Source: an uncultured bacterium
Lineage (GTDB): Bacteria > Bacillota_A > Clostridia > Lachnospirales > Lachnospiraceae
DNA: 16,239 bases
NCBI GenBank assembly: GCA_905215045.1
Contig: CAJMOO010000040.1
Location: forward strand, 1 to 16,239
Reading direction: 5' to 3'
How positions within the stretch are numbered: position 1 is the first letter of the stretch; every line of letters begins with the position of its first letter. A program made the translations under genes and the position numbers. Under the pieces are notes generated by a model, which made no database searches, was not told the DNA's origin, and worked only from the letters and a program-made list of their open reading frames with translations. Below are positions 14,453-16,239 of this stretch, in pieces.

Positions 14453-15286
14453 ATGAAAATAGTAAATGGTTTTGATCTTATGAAATATGCGCAGGATCAT
14501 CATTATATGCTTCCTGCATTTAATACAACAAACCTTGAAATGACATATGCCATCGCAAAGGGATTAAATAAAGCGAAACTTCCTGGTTATATTCAGATTT
14601 CTTCTAATAACTTAAGATTATCTGATCCTGAAGCTATCGTATATTTAACAAAGAAGGCACTTGCTGACAGCGATGTTCCGATTGGTCTTCACTTAGATCA
14701 TGGAAAATCATATGAAGATATAAAAGCTTGTGTAAATGCTGGATTTACTTCTATTATGATCGATGCTTCTCATCTTCCATTTGAAGAAAATATCGAAGAG
14801 GTAAAAAGAGCTGTAGAATACTGTCACTTCTATAATGTACCTGTAGAAGCTGAACTTGGATGCTTACAGGGAAAAGAAGAAGATATCGTAAATGAAGCAG
14901 ATGCAAAAACAGATCCGGATATGGTTGCTGACTTCGTTTCACAAACAGGTTGTGACTTATTAGCTGTTGCAGTTGGAAATGTTCACGGACTTGATATTGA
15001 ACCTAAAGTAGATCTTCCATTATTAGAGCAGATTTCAAAAATCTCTCCAGTTCCACTTGTCATGCATGGTGGATCAGGAATTCCTTTTGATATCATTCAG
15101 AAGGCAAGAGAATTTAACTTATTGAAAGTAAATTATGGTTCTGATCTTAGAAAAGCATTTGTTTCTACATTTGGCCAAGCTTATGAAGCAAATCATAATG
15201 CATGTAGCGTTATCGAATTAAGTATTGAAGCTGTTGAAAATGTAAGTGAAAAAGCTGCCGAATTAGTTACGATCATTAATTCTTAA
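14453..15286 (+). CDS. Class II ketose-bisphosphate aldolase (fructose/tagatose-bisphosphate type)
   Basis: A zinc-dependent aldolase that splits a ketose 1,6-bisphosphate (or ketose 1-phosphate) to dihydroxyacetone phosphate and an aldehyde. With the start at 14453 it has 277 residues, close to GatY/KbaY, and the HLDHG motif gives D82 and H83, the same numbering as the catalytic Asp and zinc His of those enzymes. The other zinc His are H178 (AVGNVHGL) and H205 (VMHGGSG); E134 and VNYGSDLR (phosphate site) are also present. An ATG at 14444 would add three residues. The frame stays open to a TTG at 14321, but that lies upstream of the expected transcript start. It is transcribed away from the PTS operon, and its promoter borders the shared operator array. 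Fructose- versus tagatose-type specificity cannot be decided; it probably performs the final cleavage in the locus. Confidence 0.9.
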   Translation: MKIVNGFDLMKYAQDHHYMLPAFNTTNLEMTYAIAKGLNKAKLPGYIQISSNNLRLSDPEAIVYLTKKALADSDVPIGLHLDHGKSYEDIKACVNAGFTSIMIDASHLPFEENIEEVKRAVEYCHFYNVPVEAELGCLQGKEEDIVNEADAKTDPDMVADFVSQTGCDLLAVAVGNVHGLDIEPKVDLPLLEQISKISPVPLVMHGGSGIPFDIIQKAREFNLLKVNYGSDLRKAFVSTFGQAYEANHNACSVIELSIEAVENVSEKAAELVTIINS

Positions 15287-15338
15287 TTATTATTATCCAT
15301 AAATTTTTAACTTATTTCACTTATATAATCCTTAACTC

Positions 15339-15384
15339 AAAAAAGAGGTTCTATCCTTATTGCTGCGGATAGAGCCTCTTTTTA
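15339..15384. terminator. Bidirectional intrinsic terminator between aldolase and PRD regulator
   Basis: The arms 15340-15356 and 15367-15383 give a 17-bp stem (one T-G wobble) with a 10-nt loop. Its base is an A-run on one side and a T-run on the other, so it can end transcripts from both convergent genes: the aldolase stop is at 15286 and the regulator stop at 15398. Confidence 0.88.
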
Positions 15385-15397
15385 CTATATTTTCTTT

Positions 15398-16239
15398 TTA
15401 TTGATTTAATCCACTTTCCAATGCTTCTTTCATCAGTGCAATGAATTTATCATACGATGGATCTTCTACTAATTTCTCGACCAATGTCTTATCTGCAAAA
15501 ATCTTAGAAATATAATCCCATAACTGAAATGCCTGTGTATTATTCTTACCAATATGCATCAGCATGATAAGATTCACCTGATTATCCTCTTCATCCCATA
15601 CGATAGGCTGCTTTGAAACACATACCGATACAAATGTATCCGAAGAGACTGCATACATTGGATGTGGTACTGCGATCTGTTTACTGAAGTAAGTACTTCC
15701 AATCTCTTCTCTCTGCTGTACTTGCGAATGAAGATCTTCGATCTCAAAATATTTTGTTGCTCTATCACACAAACCTTGAAGTACTTCCTTCTTTGTTGAA
15801 GATTTTACCTGATAGAATAATTCTGGGTAAAAAATACTTGCAATATCTTCAATATCTTTAAATCCATCTAAGTTTAATTTGATATTTGCATAATCGTGCT
15901 GGTTTGGGAATGCATTTACATACATTGCAAGTCCTTTTTCAAAGAATTCATCCTTCTCTGTTGTCAGAAAAATATCATATTCATCCAGCATATCTTCTGT
16001 TACATCCATTGGATTGCAAAAATCTACTGTAGATACTCTGTCCGAAAACCACCTGATCAATGATTGTTTTAATAATAATGTCATACTATTCTTCAATGAT
16101 GAGATCACAAGAATCTTAATCTTTCCAACACTTGAATTAAGTTCCATCAGGCTACTGTAAAAATGTACTGCTAATAAAGCTGTTTCATCATCGCTAACTT
16201 TCTTTCCATATTTTTGTGATAAAAGAAAAGCGAAATATG
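15398..16239 (-). CDS. PRD-EIIB-EIIA transcriptional regulator, 3' part (runs off window)
   Basis: The C-terminal 280 residues or so of a PTS-controlled regulator of the MtlR/LicR/BglG group. The frame is open to the window edge. The Met at 16147 is internal, because residues upstream of it (KKVSDDETALLAVHF) are the end of a PRD domain, including its conserved HF. Order seen: PRD2 end, then a EIIB-like domain (KIKILVISSLKNS) whose usual phosphorylated Cys is replaced by Ser, then an EIIA domain of the fructose/nitrogen type with a phosphorylatable His in IAVPHP (codon 15662-15664). The DNA- or RNA-binding N-terminus is outside the window. It probably senses the flux of the neighbouring PTS through phosphorylation and controls the PTS operon and aldolase; the operator array fits a DNA-binding activator (MtlR/LicR type) better than an RNA antiterminator. 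Its own promoter is not visible here. Confidence 0.85.
   Translation of the reverse strand, partial: YFAFLLSQKYGKKVSDDETALLAVHFYSSLMELNSSVGKIKILVISSLKNSMTLLLKQSLIRWFSDRVSTVDFCNPMDVTEDMLDEYDIFLTTEKDEFFEKGLAMYVNAFPNQHDYANIKLNLDGFKDIEDIASIFYPELFYQVKSSTKKEVLQGLCDRATKYFEIEDLHSQVQQREEIGSTYFSKQIAVPHPMYAVSSDTFVSVCVSKQPIVWDEEDNQVNLIMLMHIGKNNTQAFQLWDYISKIFADKTLVEKLVEDPSYDKFIALMKEALESGLNQ

Noticed and set aside
15398..16147. Complete 249-residue gene starting at the Met at 16147
   Set aside because: The frame continues upstream without a stop to the window edge, and the extra residues match the end of a PRD domain, so this Met is internal.
1..16239. CRISPR arrays, insertion sequences, tRNA or rRNA genes, phage genes
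   Set aside because: No regularly spaced identical repeats with spacers, transposase motifs, cloverleaf patterns or rRNA-like segments were seen.

Overview
The window is about 16.2 kb of low-GC Gram-positive DNA. Strong AGGAGG ribosome sites, Lys-rich secreted proteins, an [FeFe]-hydrogenase maturase, a GGDEF/EAL protein and mannose-family PTS genes together suggest a strictly anaerobic fermentative Clostridia member, probably a gut Lachnospiraceae. The species cannot be fixed from the sequence alone.

Left part (68-5631, all minus strand): a large c-di-GMP turnover enzyme (PAS-GGDEF-GAF-like-degenerate GGDEF-EAL), then queF for queuosine synthesis, then two adjacent secreted proteins built from beta-sandwich modules. 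Gaps are 43, 48 and 10 bp, so read-through along the set is possible.

Middle (5632-8047, plus strand): a 350-bp gap carries back-to-back promoters. The plus-strand one is strong and starts a structured RNA of about 135 nt that ends in an intrinsic terminator, followed by a second hairpin and then hydG. HydG makes the Fe(CO)(CN) unit of the [FeFe]-hydrogenase H-cluster. A CoA-pyrophosphatase-like Nudix gene follows, its ribosome site overlapping the hydG stop. A perfect 21-bp stem terminator closes this unit and faces the end of the next operon.

Right part (8046-16239): a sugar locus. An eight-gene minus-strand operon runs IIA, IIB, IIC, IID (mannose/sorbose PTS family), zinc alcohol/polyol dehydrogenase, XylB-like FGGY kinase, a DUF4428-like zinc-ribbon protein and a dedicated HPr paralogue. 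Genes are 1-62 bp apart or overlap. Divergently transcribed is a class II ketose-bisphosphate aldolase, and beyond it the 3' part of a PRD/EIIB/EIIA regulator gene that runs off the window.

The gap between the PTS operon and the aldolase contains four direct copies of a 19-bp motif (TTGCA-N7-TTRCGCA, with variants). The outer copies sit at nearly the same distance (about -53) from the two outward promoters, both of which lack a good -35. This suggests one activator controlling the whole locus.

Most unusual points: the operon's own HPr keeps catalytic His15 but has Asn at the regulatory Ser46 position; the operator array; a hairpin inserted between the only good Shine-Dalgarno and the aldolase start; and the unrecognised RNA ahead of hydG. 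The sugar used is not identifiable.
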